Counted from the first letter of the stretch, positions 1-14,184 are shown. The stretch is DNA of 64,000 nt from Lolium rigidum (GCF_022539505.1 NC_061513.1:345107617-345171616); one strand, 5' to 3'. Numbers and translations are program-made. The notes: a model not told the origin generated them from the sequence alone.

Positions 1-3000
1 GCTCCGCTGTTGCATATGGACAAATATGTCCTTAGGCTCTACTCATAGTATTCATGGCGAAGTTTCATCTTCGTTAAATTGTTATATGGTTGGAATTGGA
101 AAATGCTACATGTAGTAACTCTAAAATGTCTTGGATAATTTGATACTTGGCAATTGTTGTGCTCATGTTTAAGCTCTTGCATCATATACTTTGCACCCAT
201 TAATGAAGAAATACTTAGAGCTTGCTAATTTGGTTTGCATATTTGGTTTCTCTAGAGTCTAGATAACATCTAGTATTGAGTTTTGAACAACAAGGAAGAC
301 GGTATGGAGTCTTATAATGTTTACCATATGTCTTTTATGTGAGTTTTGCTGTACCGTTCATCCTTGTGTTTGTTTCAAATAACCTTGCTAGCCTAAACCT
401 TGTATCGAGAGGGAATACTTCTCATGCATCCAAAATACTTGAGCCAACCACTATGCCATTTGTGTCCACCATACCTACCTACTACATGGTATTTATCCGC
501 CATTCCAAAGTAAATTGCTTGAGTGCTACCTTTAAAATTCCATCATTCACCTTTGCAATATATAGCTCATGGGACAAATAGCTTAAAAACTATTGTAGTA
601 TTGAATATGTACTTATGCACTTTATCTCTTATTAAGTTGCTTGTTGAGCGATAACCATGTTTCGGGGACGCCATCAACTATTCTTTGTTGGATATCATGT
701 GAGTTGCTATGCATGTCCGTCTTGTCCGAAGCAAGAGAGATCTACCACCTTCATGGTTGGAGCATGCATATTGTTAGAGAAGAACTTTGGGCCGCTAACA
801 AAAGCCATGATTCATGGTGGAAGTTTCGAGTTTGGACATATATCCTCAATCTCATATGAGAATAATAATTGTTGCCACATGCTTATGCATTAAAGAGGAG
901 TCCATTATCTCGTTGTCCATGTTGTCCCGGTATGGATGTCTAAGTTGAGAATAATCAAAAGCGAGAAATCCAAAATGCGAGCTTTCTCCTTAGACCTTTG
1001 TACAAGCGGCATGGAGGTACCCCATTGTGACACTTGGTCAAAACATGTGCATTGCAAAGATCCGGTAGTCCAAGTTAATTAGGACAAGGTGCGGGCACTA
1101 TTAGTATACTATGCATGAGACTTGCAACTTGTAAGATATAATGTACATAACTCATATGCTTTATTACTACCGTTGACAAAATTGTTTCATGTTTTCAAAA
1201 TAAAAGCTCTAGCACAAATATAGCAATCGATGCTTTCCTCTTTGAAGGACCATTCTCTTTACTTTTATGTTGAGTCGGTTCACCTATTTCTCTCCACCTC
1301 AAGAAGCAAACACTTGTGTGAACTGTGCATTGATTCCTACATATTTGCATATTGTACTTGTTATATTACTCTATGTTGACAATTATCCATGAGATATACA
1401 TGTTACAAGTTGAAAGCAACCGCTGAAACTTAATCTTCCTTTGTGTTGCTTCAATACCTTTACTTTGATTTATTGCTTTATGAGTTAACTCTTATGCAAG
1501 ACTTATTAATACTTGTCTTGAAGTACTATTCATGAAAAGTCTTTGCTATATGATTCACCTGTTTACTCATGTCATTACCATTGTTTTGATCGCTGCATCC
1601 ACTACATATGTTTACAAATAGTATGATCAAGGTTATGATGGCATATCACTTCAGAAATTATCTTTGTTATCGTTTTACCTCGCTCGGGACGAGCGTGAAC
1701 TAAGCTTGGGGATGCTTGATACGTCTCCGACGTATCGATAATTTCTTATGTTCTATGCCATATTATTGATGATACCTACATGTTTTATGCACACTTTATG
1801 TCATATTCGTGCATTTTCTGGAACTAACCTATTAACAAGATGCCGAAGTGCCAGTTCCGGTTTTTCGCTGTTTTTGGTTTCGAAATCCTAGTAACGAAAT
1901 ATTCTCGGAATTGGACGAAACGAAGACCCGGGGCCTATTTTTCCACGGAGCTTCCGAAGACCGAAGAACACACGAAGTGGGGCCACGAGGTGGCCAAACC
2001 ATAGGGCGGCGCGGCCCAGGTCTTGGCCGCGCCGACCCGTGGTGTGGGCCCCTCGTCCGGCCCCCGACTCGCCCTTCCGCCTACTTAAAGCCTCCGTCGC
2101 GAAACCCCCGATGCGAAAAACCACGATACGGAAAACCTTACCGAGACGCCGCCGCCGCCGATCCCATCTCGGGGATTCCGGAGATCTCCTCCGGCACCCC
2201 GCCGGAGAGGGGATTCATCTCCCGGAGGACTCTACACCGCCATGGTCGCCTCCGGAGTGATGAGTGAGTAGTTCACCCCTGGACTATGGGTCCATAGCAG
2301 TAGCTAGATGGTTGTCTTCTCCTCATTGTGCTTCATTGTTGGATCTTGTGAGCTGCCTAACATGATCAAGATCATCTATCTCGTAATTCTATATGTTGTG
2401 TTTGTCGGGATCCGATGGATAGAGAATACCATGTCATGTTAATTATCAAGTTATTACACATGTGTTGTTTATGATCTTGCATGCTCTCCGTTTCTAGTAG
2501 AGGCTCTGGCCAAGTTTTTACTTTTAACTCCAAGAGGGAGTACTTATGCTCGATAGTGGGTTCATGCCTCGCATTGACACCGGGACGAGTGATGAAAGTT
2601 CTAAGGTTGTGTTGTGCTCGTTGCCACTAGGGATAAAACATTGGCGCTATGTCCGAGGATGTAGTTGTTGATTACATTACGCACCATACTTAATGCAATT
2701 GTCCGTTGCTTTGCAACTTAATACCGGAGGGGGTTCGGATGATAACCTCGAAGGTGGACTTTTTAGGCATAGATGCAGCTTGGATGGCGGTCTATGTACT
2801 TTGTCGTAATGCCCAATTAAATCTCACTATACTTATCATGTCATGTATGTGCATTGTTATGCCCTCTCTATTTGTCAATTGCCCGACCGTAATTTGTTCA
2901 CCCAACATGCTTTTATCTTATGGGAGAGACACCTCTAGTGAACCGTGGACCCCGGTCCATTCTTTAATACTGAAATACAAATCTGCTGCAATACTTGTTT

Positions 3001-3315
3001 TACTATTTTCTCTCGCAAACAATCATCTTCCACACAATACGGTTAATCCTTTGTTACAGCAGAAGCCGGTGAGATTGACAACCTCACTGTTTCGTTGGGG
3101 CAAAGTACTTTGGTTGTGTTGTGCGAGTTCCACGTTGGCGCCGGAATCTCCGGTGTTGCGCCGCACTACATCCCGCCGCCATCAACCTTCAACGTGCTTC
3201 TTGGCTCCTCCTGGTTCGATAAACCTTGGTTTCTTTCTGAGGGAAAACTTGCTGCTGTGCGCATCATACCTTCCTCTTGGGGTTGCCCAACGAACGTGTG
3301 AAATACACGCCATCA
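1..3315 (+). mobile_element. 3' part of Ty3/gypsy-type LTR retrotransposon (copy A)
   Basis: The element continues left of the window. Positions 1-1716 are internal non-coding sequence, homologous on the opposite strand to the PPT-proximal internal part of copy B (9255 to about 10980) and of copy D (43484 to about 45040). A purine-rich tract (aagcttggggatgc) ends at 1716, directly before the LTR that starts with TGATACGTCTCC. No Gag or Pol reading frame lies in the visible part, as in the matching part of copy B. The base after the LTR begins AGTAT, which should be one half of the target duplication; the other half is outside the window. Family membership is inferred from shared sequence, not from a database. 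Confidence 0.85.
1717..3315 (+). repeat. 3' LTR of copy A
   Basis: The LTR runs from TGATACGTC at 1717 to a terminal CA at 3315 and is about 1.6 kb. It is collinear, in reverse complement, with the two LTRs of copy B (1596 and 1599 bp). Open frames inside it, such as the one at 2706-3500, are shared non-coding LTR sequence and not genes. Confidence 0.88.
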
Positions 3316-5264
3316 AGTATCACAACCTAAACCTATCTTATGTGGTGTTATATACTACACATCTGAGTCTCATATTTAGGGATGTCTTACCCAACTATTA
3401 TATTCAGGCATATAAGGATGTGTATTATAAGCACAAAGCTGAATCTTCTTGGATTTTATTGTATTTTCATTGTTTGACTAGATCCATACATGAAGTTTGA
3501 CTTTGATATGCAAATGCATGTTGCAATATCAAGCTCTTACTTGATGTTATAGGTCTAGAGGGTAAAGGTATTCGTGTGAGGAAGGGATGAATTCTGAAGA
3601 TTTTGAAGACAAGATGAAGGTTCACTTAAAGAAGGAAGTCAAATTGTGGAAAGTAACCACAATACTCTAAAGGAAGGACCAAACAAAACTCACTTTTATC
3701 CTTAATCAAGGAGTATTTCAACATGGAAGTACCATGAAAGTGAGAAAAATAGTGAATATGGAGCAGTAGAAGTAGAGCCATATTCATTATGGAAGAAGGG
3801 ATTACAAGTAGAGTCACTTACGATACTGTCTTTATAGTGTCAACAAGTGGTTATCTTGCAAAACAAACCCTAGAAGAAGGAAAATAGACAAGTGAAGTCA
3901 CAGCTGGTATAATAAAACCGCAGCTGATATAGGATAATCATGAAGAGAAAGTATGTGAAGTGAGTATATTTTAACTAAAACTATATAAGTAGCCACAGCT
4001 GGTAGGTAGATATTGACTAGAACCATAAAATAGTCCACAGCTGATATCAAGTAAGCCACATCTCTTGTTAGATAGCCTGCAGCTGGTAACAGATAGTCCA
4101 CAGCTTAATCGTTCTTTCACTCTAAAGGAAAGAGGGATTCCACAGCTGGTATTCCGTAGCTGGTAAATATTTAATTGGAGGATTCACAACGGATATTCAC
4201 AATTGTGTGGGTACACCGCAAAGAATTCATCATGAGACTCTAGAAAAGTACAAACTATAAGCTAGACCAAGACTAATCTTCTAACCTTGGAGTTTAATGA
4301 TTAGAAGAAAGGAATTTTTAAGATCATTAGTAAACTCCAAGGGGGAGAGGAAGGCTGAAGGAGAAGTATTAAGATATTATTTGTAGTGTGAAAGACGAAC
4401 AAAAAGGTTTGAACTGAGAGGAAGTCCGATCTTATTTTTATAAGGTTGTTGGGAAGTATCCATATAATAGTACTCTCAGAAGGTTGTCAGACCAGAAGCC
4501 GAGGTTCATATCTCGAGGAAGTAAGGGTTAGACCTTAACTTGAGTGGGTAATTGTAATTACTCAAAACCAAGAGAACTTAAGTAAGTATTAGATAATGAA
4601 TTGGAGGAAGAAGATATCGGAGGACAATCAAAGCCTAAGAAAACAAAAGACCGAAGGAGATTGACCATACCAAAACATAAGCCTATTAGAAAGATTCCTT
4701 TCATGGAACCTAAAGAAACCAAAAGGAAGATAACTAGTATAAACTAGAAGCCATGATTGGATGGACTAAATGATTCTAATCCATTCGTAGGACTAAACCA
4801 TCAGGACCATGCCTATTGTAAATACCTTACGAAGTACCATTACTTTCGTTATGGTAGTAAGGGACAACAATACCTTACTTTAAACAAATCCTTTAAACTT
4901 AAGGTTTGGGCACCGCAGCTGGATTACCGCAGCTGGTAGAACCAAGTTTTGAGTATCCAAATAGGAAGATGTCACCACAACCATTAGTAAAGTCCATTAA
5001 CACAATAAGATGTCCTAATCCAAGAATCTTTGGAGAGTAAGCCTAGAAGCTTAGAATGTTGGAAGAAATCTTAGAATTTAAAAGAGTAGCAATGCCAGAT
5101 ATCAGGATACTACAGGAAGGATCTGAACAAGGGATATATTCAATTATATCTACTAAGATCACCATGGAGTTTGAAAGGATCATGATCTATTCAAGTCAGT
5201 TCCACATTCAGAAACGTGAGAGCGTTCGAACTTCGGGACGAAGTTCAGTTTAAGGGGGAGAGGC
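3316..5264 (+). mobile_element. Degenerate internal 3' region of a long-LTR gypsy element (element C)
   Basis: The segment ends in the layout typical of Tekay/Del-type gypsy elements: remnant of the last pol codons (about 5200-5250, containing cttcgggacgaag), a purine-rich tract (aagggggagaggc, 5252-5264) and then the LTR start TGTAATATCCC. No usable reading frame remains; the longest forward frame near the end is 65 codons (5056-5253). Ten CAGCTG-type motifs are scattered at 3898-4170 and 4911-4938. Copy A appears to have inserted at its left edge. Confidence 0.6.
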
Positions 5265-7658
5265 TGTAATATCCCAGGTTTAGAGGCAACAAAATGAGAG
5301 AACACCAAAGTGTGCATTGCATTCATGCATAGAAAATCCGGGGAATCTTCGCGCTTTCAAATAAAACTTACCACAGTAATTGAAGTTTCACTTGACTTGC
5401 TGGAATTGAAGTAGATCATCAAGTCAAGCGCTATAAACTTCACTCTGATCTTTGCTAAACCCTTATTTTGGTTAGACATAATTTGATCCATAGGTTGGAT
5501 CAAAAAGGAACTAGAACTATTACACAACACTTAAAAGTTAGCAACTACCTTTGTGTGTAATTTAATTCACTTATAAATAAGGTAAACCATAGGGTCTAAA
5601 GTGCATAAAAGCCACACATTCTTATTTAAATCATAACTTATTAAATACATGGAATATCATAAAACTAAATCCATTTACATTACAAATTATAGTTCAAACT
5701 ATTTGAATAAAACTAATTATGAGTATTTGAAACTCATATGATCATGCCTTGGTGAAATCAAACCCAACTATCCAAAACTGAGAAATAACCTTCAACCTTA
5801 ACCTTTTTACCAATATCATAATGTAAATCCAATCAAAGATGGTTTGGTGACTCATCCACAGTAATAAAACCATCCACAAGATATTTAGTAGCAAATGCCA
5901 CTTGGCTATCCAAAAATAAATCATATGAGAGGATAATCTCTATGCCACATGGGATGAAAATATCTACATGACTTGCTTTCCAAGCTATACCACCTCATGC
6001 TCAAAGGATTGCTATGGATGAGAGCATGACAACCAAGCACCTTACTCATCCCACCAAAACAAGAGTCACCCACCTAGGTGTCATGATACTAGAGCTTGCC
6101 CAAGCCTATAAAAAGAGCCACACCCTTCATCCATTTGATCATCAAGTACCATCATACATGGGAACAAACACATAGAGCCACTCCATGTGAATTAGCTAGA
6201 ATCAAGATGAAGAAGCTAGGAGGTGGAGGCATACCACAAGATGCAGGTTTATCAGATTTCCTGAAGAACAAGCTACATAAGATTGCAAGGTAGAATTCCT
6301 AGGCAAACCATATATTTAGAGGATCATATCATCATCTCTTGAGTAGGATCTTAGGATATTCCAAGATATTGAGAAGTGAGAGAAGTTATAATACTAACCA
6401 TAGTCATGTTCATACAAGAATATTAGGGAAGTACTAATTCTAGTTGTTCAAGACAACATTTGATCTTGGAGGTGAGAAACCTATTCCATTAGAAATACCT
6501 TAGGAAACCAATTCCATAATCATCACAACTTGGTATTAAATATAAACCCTAAGAATCTAGGATGAGTGAGATGAGAAGAATATTAAAGAGGGATTAGTGA
6601 GGAATGAGTGGATCTTGTCTAATGCATGATCATAACTTGTAGATATAGATGATAAGTTAAATCATATGATCACTAGATCTCATCTATCACATAAAATAAT
6701 AAGTATATCACTAGTAGTTAAACCCTGCCATGCCTCATGCCTATTTTATACTTCAATTAGTGAAGCATCACCAAAACTATAAACCTTTCACCTAGGAATC
6801 AGTTCACATAAAATATTAAACCCTACCTTTCCATCCCAGTAGACCAAATGAAGTAGTGTTCTATAAATTAAACCATCATTAGCAAATGCATTGCTAATTA
6901 TAAACATAGGATCCATCTTAATTAGTTCAAGCTAAAGTTTACTAAAACCAGATTAGTGATGATAGAACTTTCTTAACCATCTTCTTAAAACCTTAGGAAT
7001 AATTCTCCACATAAAATCATGATCCAATCCATCCTTATTACCATTTACTTTAAATACTAGCCATAATAAAATGCATGAAAACAATCAATATTGTTAAGCA
7101 CACTAGTTTGCCCTAATAATGTTTTCACCATTCACATGATCTAAATTTCAAATCATTTAGACAGATTTTGTTCCTAAATAAAAAGGAATAGAGATAAACA
7201 TTTAAACCATATCCATTTTCAAATTAAAATGCACTTCACAAGAACACCAAGTTAATCATCTATTAAATAGTTGTTTAAATAAAAGAACTATGCAGTGAGT
7301 ATTATCATGAAGTGATATTGATATTCAAGTATTTTAGAACCTGCAAAACAAACTAGAAATCAATTTGAATTCAAAAAGCAAATTCAAAACAGAAAATAAA
7401 ACAGAAATAGAAAAGAGAGAGAGAGGGGCTTACCTGTCCACCGAAGCAGGCCTCAGCAGCCCAGTAGCAGCCCAGGAGCTAGCCCAGAACAAGCCCAGCC
7501 CGAACCAAATACCGTTTCGGAGTCTTTAAAAATCGTGCGAGGAGAAAAGCTTCGTCCTTCTTCTTCCCCGGCGTCGACAGCACGCCTGTGCCAGTAGGCC
7601 ACGACCACGACGGCGATAAGGACGACCCTGGACGTCGCCAGGACTCTCAGAACCACGC
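5265..7658 (+). repeat. 3' LTR of element C, first part (split by copy B)
   Basis: The LTR begins TGTAATATCCCAGG at 5265 directly after a purine-rich tract. It is interrupted at 7658 by copy B; the last five bases, CACGC (7654-7658), are the target duplication and recur at 15814-15818. The first part is AT-rich with no gene. Together with 15819-19804 the LTR would be about 6.4 kb, which is very long. The only support for the length is continuity across the B insertion and the TGTAAT/ATCACA ends; the second LTR is not in the window. Confidence 0.65.
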
Positions 7659-9254
7659 TGATGCGCGTAGATGACACGTCCGTTGGGAACCCCAAGAGGA
7701 AGGTGTGATGCGCACAGCAGCAAGTTTTCCCTCAGTAAGAAACCAAGGTTATCGAACCAGTAGGAGCCAAGAAGCACGTCGAAGGTTGATGGCGGCGGGA
7801 TGTAGTGCGGCGCAACACCAGGGATTCCGGCGCCAACGTGGAACCCGCACAACACAACCAAAGTACTTTGCCCCAACGAAACAGTGAGGTTGTCAATCTC
7901 ACCGGCTGGCTGTAACAAAGGATTAGATGTATAGTGTGGATGATGATTGTTTGCAGAAAAAAAGTAGAACAAGTACATTGCAGTAGATTGTATTCGATGT
8001 AAAAGAATGGACCGGGGTCCACAGTTCACTAGAGGTGTCTCTCCCATAAGATAAATAGCATGTTGGGTGAACAAATTACAGTTGGGCAATTGACAAATAG
8101 AGAGGGCATGACCATGCACATACATGATATGATGAGTATAGTGAGATTTAATTGGGCATTACGACAAAGTACATAGACCGCTATCCAGCATGCATCTATG
8201 CCTAAAAAGTCCACCTTCGAGGTTATCATCCGAACCCCTTCCAGTATTAAGTTGCAAACAACGAGACAATTGCATTAAGTATGGTGCGTAATATAATCAA
8301 TAACTACATCCTCGGACATAGCATCAATGTTTTATCCCTAGTGGCAACAAGCACATCCACAACCTTAGAACTTTCCGTCACTATCCCGCATTTAATGGAG
8401 GCATGAACCCACTATCGAGCATAAATACTCCCTCTTGGAGTTAAGAGTAAAAACTTGGCCAGAGCCTCTACTAATAACGGAGAGCATGCAAGATCATAAA
8501 CAACACATAGGTAATTGATTGATAATCAACATAACATAATATTCTCTATCCATCGGATCCCAACAAACACAACATATAGCATTACAGATATATGATCTTG
8601 ATCATGTTAGGCAGCTCACAAGATCCGACAATGAAGCACATAAGGAGAAGACGACCATCTAGCTACTGCTATGGACCCATAGTCCAGGGGTGAACTACTC
8701 ACTCATCACTCCGGAGGCGACCATGGCGGTGAAGAGTCCTCGGGGAGATGATTCCCCTCTCCGGCAGGGTGCCGGAGGCGATCTCCTGAATCCTCCGAGA
8801 TGGGATTGGCGGCGGCGACGTATCTGGAAGATTTTCCGTATCGTGGCTCTTGGTACTGGGGGTTTCGCGACGAAGACTATATGTAGGCGGAAGGGCAGGT
8901 CAGGGGGCCACACGAGGGCCCCACACGCCAGGGCCGCGCGGCCAAGGCCCAGGCCGCGCCTCCCTGTTGTGGCGGCGCCTCGTGGCCCCACTTCGTAAGT
9001 CCTCCGGTCTTCTGGAAGCTTCGTTTAAAAATAGGACCCTGGGCGTTGATTTCGTCCAATTCCGAGAATATTTCCTTACTAAGATTTCTGAAACCAAAAA
9101 CAGCAGAAAACAGCAACTGGCTCTTCGGCATCTCGTTAATAGGTTAGTGCCGGAAAATGCATAAATATGACATAAAGTATGCATAAAACATGTAGATATC
9201 ATCAATAATGTGGCATGGAACATAAGAAATTATCGATACGTCGGAGACGTATCA
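7659..9254 (-). repeat. 3' LTR of copy B
   Basis: The minus strand begins TGATACGTCTCC at 9254 and ends in CA at 7659. It is 1596 bp and matches 14215-15813 nearly end to end, with scattered substitutions and short indels. The LTR has a GC-rich part (about 8700-9000) and an AT-rich remainder. No gene is present. Confidence 0.92.
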
Positions 9255-11851
9255 GCATCCCCAAGCTTAGTTCCTGCTCGTCCCGAACAGGTAAACGATA
9301 ACAAAGATAATTTCTGGAGTGACATGCCAACATAACCTTCATCATACTATTGTGAGTATATGTAATGAATGCAGCGATCAAAACAATGGTAATGACATGA
9401 GTAAACAAATGAATCATAAAGCAAAGACTTTTCATGAATAGTACTTTCAAGACAAGCATCAATAAGTCTTGCATAAGAGTTAACTCATAAAGCAATAAAT
9501 CAAAGTAAAGGTATTGAAGCAACACAAAGGAAGATTAAGTTTCAGCGGTTGCTTTCAACTTATAACATGTATATCTCATGGATATTGTCAATGTAAAGTA
9601 ATATAACAAGTGCAATATGCAAGTATGTAGGAATCAATGCACAGTTCACACAAGTGTTTGCTTCTTGAGGTGGAGAGAGATAGGTGAACTGACTCGACAT
9701 AAAAGTAAAAGAAAGGACCTTCGCAGAGGGAAGCATATATTGATTGCTATATTTGTGCTAGAGCTTTGGTTTTGAAAACAAGAAACAATTTTGTCAACGG
9801 TAGTAATAAAGCATATGTGTTATGTAAATTATATCTTACAAGTTGCATGCCTCATGCATAGTATACTAATAGTGCCCGCACCTTGTCCTAATTAGCTTGG
9901 ATTACCGGGATTGTCATCGCAATACACATGTTTTAACCAAGTGTCACAAAGGGGTACCTCTATGCCGCCCGTACAAAGGTCTAAGGAGAAAGCTCGCATT
10001 GGATTTCTCGCTTTTGATTATTCTCAACTTAGACATCCATACCGGGACAACATAGACAACAGATAATGGACTCCTCTTTAATGCATAAGCATGTAGCAAC
10101 AATTAATGTTCTCATATGAGATTGAGGATATATGTGCAAAACTGAAACTTCCACCATGGATCATGGCTTTAGTTAGCGGCCCAATGTTCTTCTCTAACAT
10201 TATGCATGCTCTAACCATTAAATGAGTGGTAAATCTCCCTTACTTCAGACAAGACGGACATGCATAGCAACTCACATGATATTCAACAAAGAGTAGTTGA
10301 TGGCGTCCCCAGGAACATGGTTATCGCACAACAAACAACTTAATAAGAGATAAAGTGCATAAGTACATATTCAATACCACAATAGTTTTTAAGCTATTTG
10401 TCCCATGAGCTATATATTGCAAAGACAAAGAATGGAAATTTTAAAGGTAGCACTCAAGCAATTTACTTTGGAATGGCGGAGAAATACCATGTAGTAGGTA
10501 GTTATGGTGGACACAAATGGCATAGTGGTTGGCTCAAGGATTTTGGATGCATGAGAAGTATTCCCTCTCGATACAAGGTTTAGGCTAGCAAGGTTATTTG
10601 AAACAAACACAAGGATGAACCGGTGCAGAAAAACTCACATAAAAGACATATTGTAAACATTATAATACTCTACACCGTCTTCCTTGTTGTTCAAACTCAG
10701 TACTAGAAATTATCTAGACTTTAGAGAGACCAATTATGCAAACCAAATTTTAGCAAGCTCTATGTATTTCTTCATTAATAGGTGCAAAGTATATGATGCA
10801 AGAGCTTAAACATGAGCACAACAATTGCCAAGTATCAAATTATTCAAGAAATTTTAGAATTACTACATGTAGCATTTCCCGATTCCAACCATATAACAAT
10901 TTAATGAAGAAGATTCAACCTTCGCCATGAATATTATGAGTAAAGCCTAAGGACATATTTGTCCATATGCAACAGCGGAGCGTGTCTCTCTCCCACACAA
11001 TGAATGCTAGGATCCATTTTATTCAAACAAAACAAAAACAAAAACAAACCGACGCTCCAAGCAAAGCACATAAGATGTGATGGAATAAAAATATAGTTTC
11101 GGGGGAGGAACCCGATAATGTTGTCGATGAAGAAGGGGATGCCTTGGGCATCCCCAAGCTTAGACGCTTGAGTCTTATTAAAATATGCAGGGGTGAACCA
11201 CCGGGGCATCCCCAAGCTTAGAGCTTTCACTCTCCTTGATCATATTGTATCATCCTCCTCTCTTGATCCTTGAAAACTTCCTCCACACCAAACTCAAAAC
11301 AACTCATTAGAGGGTTAGTGCACAATTAAAATTTACATGTTCAGAGGTGACATGATCATTCTTAACACTTCTGGACATTGCACAAAGCTACCGAAAGTCA
11401 ATGGAATAGAAAAATCCATCAAGCATAGCAAAACAGGCAATGCGAAATAAAAGGCAGAATCTGTCAAAACGAACAGTTCGTAAAGACGAATTTTATTGAG
11501 GCACCAGACTTGCTCAGATGAAAATGCTCAAATTGAATGAAAGTTGCGTACATATCTGAGGATCACTCACGTAAATTGGAATAATTTTCTGAGTTACCTA
11601 CAGAGAATTAGGCCCAGATTCGTGACAGCAAAGAAATCTGTTTCTGCGCAGTAATCCAAATCTAGTATGAACCTTACTATCAACGACTTTACTTGGCACA
11701 ACAATGCACAAAACAAGATAAGGAGAGGTTGCTACAGTAGTAACAACTTCCAAGACTCAAATATAAAATAAAAGTACTGTAGTAAAAACATGGGTTGTCT
11801 CCCATAAGCGCTTTTCTTTAACGCCTTTCAGCTAGGCGCACAAAGTGTATA
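9255..11851 (-). other. Non-coding internal tail of copy B
   Basis: This is the stretch where pol would lie in a full gypsy element, but no reverse transcriptase, RNase H or integrase motif is visible in any frame. The polypurine tract (minus strand aagcttggggatgc) abuts the 3' LTR at 9255. A second copy of the ggcatccccaagcttag motif occurs at about 11138-11155 and again at 11206-11222. The same tail is present in copies A and D, so it is a conserved part of the family rather than recent decay. Confidence 0.75.
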
Positions 11852-12685
11852 TCAAGTGTTATCAAGAGACGAAGTATCAACATCATAATTTGTTCTAATA
11901 ATAGAATCAAAAGGTAACTTCATTCTCTTTCTTGGGAAGTGTTCCATACCTTTCTTGAGAGGAAATTGATATTTAATATTACCTTCCTTCATATCAATGA
12001 TAGCTCCAACAGTTCGAAGAAAAGGTCTTCCCAATATAATGGGACAAGATGCATTGCATTCAATATACAAGACAACAAAATCAACGGGGACAAGGTTATT
12101 GTTAAACATAATACGAACATTATCAATCCTCCCCAAAGGTTTCTTTGTAGAATGATCAGCAAGATTAACATCCAAATAACAATTTTTCAATGGTGGCAAG
12201 TCAAGCATATTATAGATTTTCTTAGGCATAACGGAAATACTTGCACCAAGATCACATAAAGCATTACAATCAAAGTCATTGACCTTCATCTTAATGATGG
12301 GCTCCCAACCATCCTCTAGCTTCCTAGGAATAGAAGCTTCACGTTCTAGTTTCTCTTCTCTAGCTTTTATGAGAGCATTTGTAATATGTTTTGTGAAAGC
12401 CAAGTTTATAGCACTAGCATTAGGACTCTTAGCAAGTTTTTGTAAGAACTTTATAACTTCAGAGATGTGGCAATCATCAAAATCCAAACCATTATAATCT
12501 AAAGCAATGGGATCATCATCCCCAATGTTGGAAAAAATTTCAGCAGCTTTATCACAGAGCGGTTTCAGCAGTTTTAGCAGTTTCCGGTAGTTTCGCAGGC
12601 TTTGCATTAGAAGTGGAAACATTGCCAACACCAATTCTTTTACCATTATTAGTAGGAGGTGCAGCAACATGTGGAGCATTAGCAT
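11852..12685 (-). pseudogene. Retroviral-type aspartic protease of copy B
   Basis: The frame contains the catalytic motif DLGAS (aspartate codon at 12251-12253), flanked by WEPIIKMKVNDFDCNALC and, about 75 residues on, the second protease signature IILGRPFLRTVGA, as in gypsy pepsin-like proteases that cleave Gag. The reading frame joins the Gag frame by a shift near 12565, where the Gag frame ends in ...AETAL and the protease frame picks up with CDKAAEIFS. It terminates at 11852 with no polymerase downstream. The protease core itself is uninterrupted. Whether the shift is a mutation or a programmed frameshift cannot be decided here; a mutation is simpler. Confidence 0.8.
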
Positions 12686-13983
12686 TGCTAGTGGTGGTAA
12701 TAGTCCAAACTTTAGCTATATTATCTTCTTTAGCATTTTCTTCTTTCTCCCACCTAGCACGCAATTCGGCCATCAATCTTACATTCTCATTAATTCTAAC
12801 TTGGATGGCATTTGCTGTAGTAACAATTTTATTATTATGATTTTCATTAGGCATAACTTCCGATTTCAAAAGATCAACATCAGCAGCAAGACTATCGACT
12901 TTAGAAGCAAGTATATCAATTTTTCCAAGCTTTTCTTCAACAGATTTGTTAAAAGCAGTTTGTGTACTAATAAATTCTTTAAGCATAGCTTCAAGACCAG
13001 GGGGTGCACTCCTATTATTGTTGTAAGAATTCCCATAAGAATTACCATAACCGTTACCATTATTATAAGGATATGGCCTATAGTTGTTACTAGAATTGTT
13101 CCGATAAGCATTGTTGTTGAAATTATTATTTTTAATGAAGTTTACATCAACATGTTCTTCTTGAGCAACCAATGAAGCTAACGGAACATTATTAGGATCA
13201 ACATTAGTCCTATCATTCACAAGCATAGACATAATATCATCAATCTTATCACTCAAGGAAGAGGTTTCTTCGACAGAATTTACCTTCTTACCTTGTGGAG
13301 CTCTTTCCGTGTGCCATTCAGAGTAATTTTTCATCATATCATCAAGAAGCTTTGTTGCCGCCCCCAAAGTGATGGACATAAAGGTACCTCCAGCAGCTGA
13401 ATCCAATAGGTTCCGCGAAGAAAAATTCAATCCCGCATAAAAGGTTTGGATGATCATCCAAGTAGTCAGTCCATGGGTTGGGCAATTTTTAACCAAAGAT
13501 TTCATTCTTTCCCAAGCTTGTGCAACATGCTCATTATCCAATTGTTTAAAATTCATTATGCTACTCCTCAAAGATATAATTTTAGCGGGAGGATAATATC
13601 TACCAATAAAAGCATCCTTGCATTTGGTCCATGAATCAATACTATTCTTAGGCGAGAGATAGCAACCAATCTTTAGCTCTTCCTCTTAATGAGAAAGGAA
13701 ACAATTTTAATTTTATAATGTCACCATCTACATCTTTATACTTTTGCATTTCACACAATTCAACAAAATTATTGAGATGGGCAGCAAGCATCATCGAACT
13801 AACACTGCAAAATTGCTCTCGCATAACAAGATTTAGTAAAGCAGGTTTAATTTCAAAGAATTCTGCTCGTAGTAGCGAGTGGAGCAATAGGTGTGCATAA
13901 GAAATCATTATTATTTGTGGTTGTGAAGTCACACAACTTAGTATTTTCAGGAGTACCCATTTTAGCAGTAGTAAATAAAGCAA
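12552..13983 (-). pseudogene. Gag protein of copy B, frameshifted
   Basis: The N-terminal piece (13983-13648) contains MREQFCSVSSMMLAAHL and LKLFPFSLRGRAKDWLLSL, typical of the retrotransposon gag domain. The frame breaks near 13655, where one extra base turns the expected LSLPKNSIDSW into a stop, and resumes through SIDSWTKCKDAFIGRYYPP into 13571-12552 with EHVAQAWERMKSLVKNCPTHG and an Asn-rich linker (about 13120-13030). No CCHC zinc knuckle is visible. The product would form the virus-like particle. At least one frameshift makes this copy non-functional. The exact start codon is uncertain. Confidence 0.82.
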
Positions 13984-14184
13984 ACTAGATAAAATAAATG
14001 CAAGTAACTAATTTTTTTTGTGTTTTTGAATAGAGTGCAAGACAGTAAATAAAGTAAAGCTAGCAACTAATTTTTTTGTGTTTTGATATAATGCAGCAAA
14101 CAAGAAAGTAAATAAAATAAAGCAAGACAAAAACAAAGTAACGAGATTGGATTGTGGAGACTCCCCTTGCAGTGTGTCTTGATC

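Noticed and set aside
2706..3500. 264-codon forward frame
   Set aside because: It lies in the 3' LTR of copy A and runs into flanking DNA. The same LTR sequence in copies B and D gives similar frames in other phases, and no domain is present.
7526..8125. 199-codon minus-strand frame and its twin at 14060-14680
   Set aside because: Both are the same LTR sequence of copy B read through, so they are duplicated non-coding DNA.
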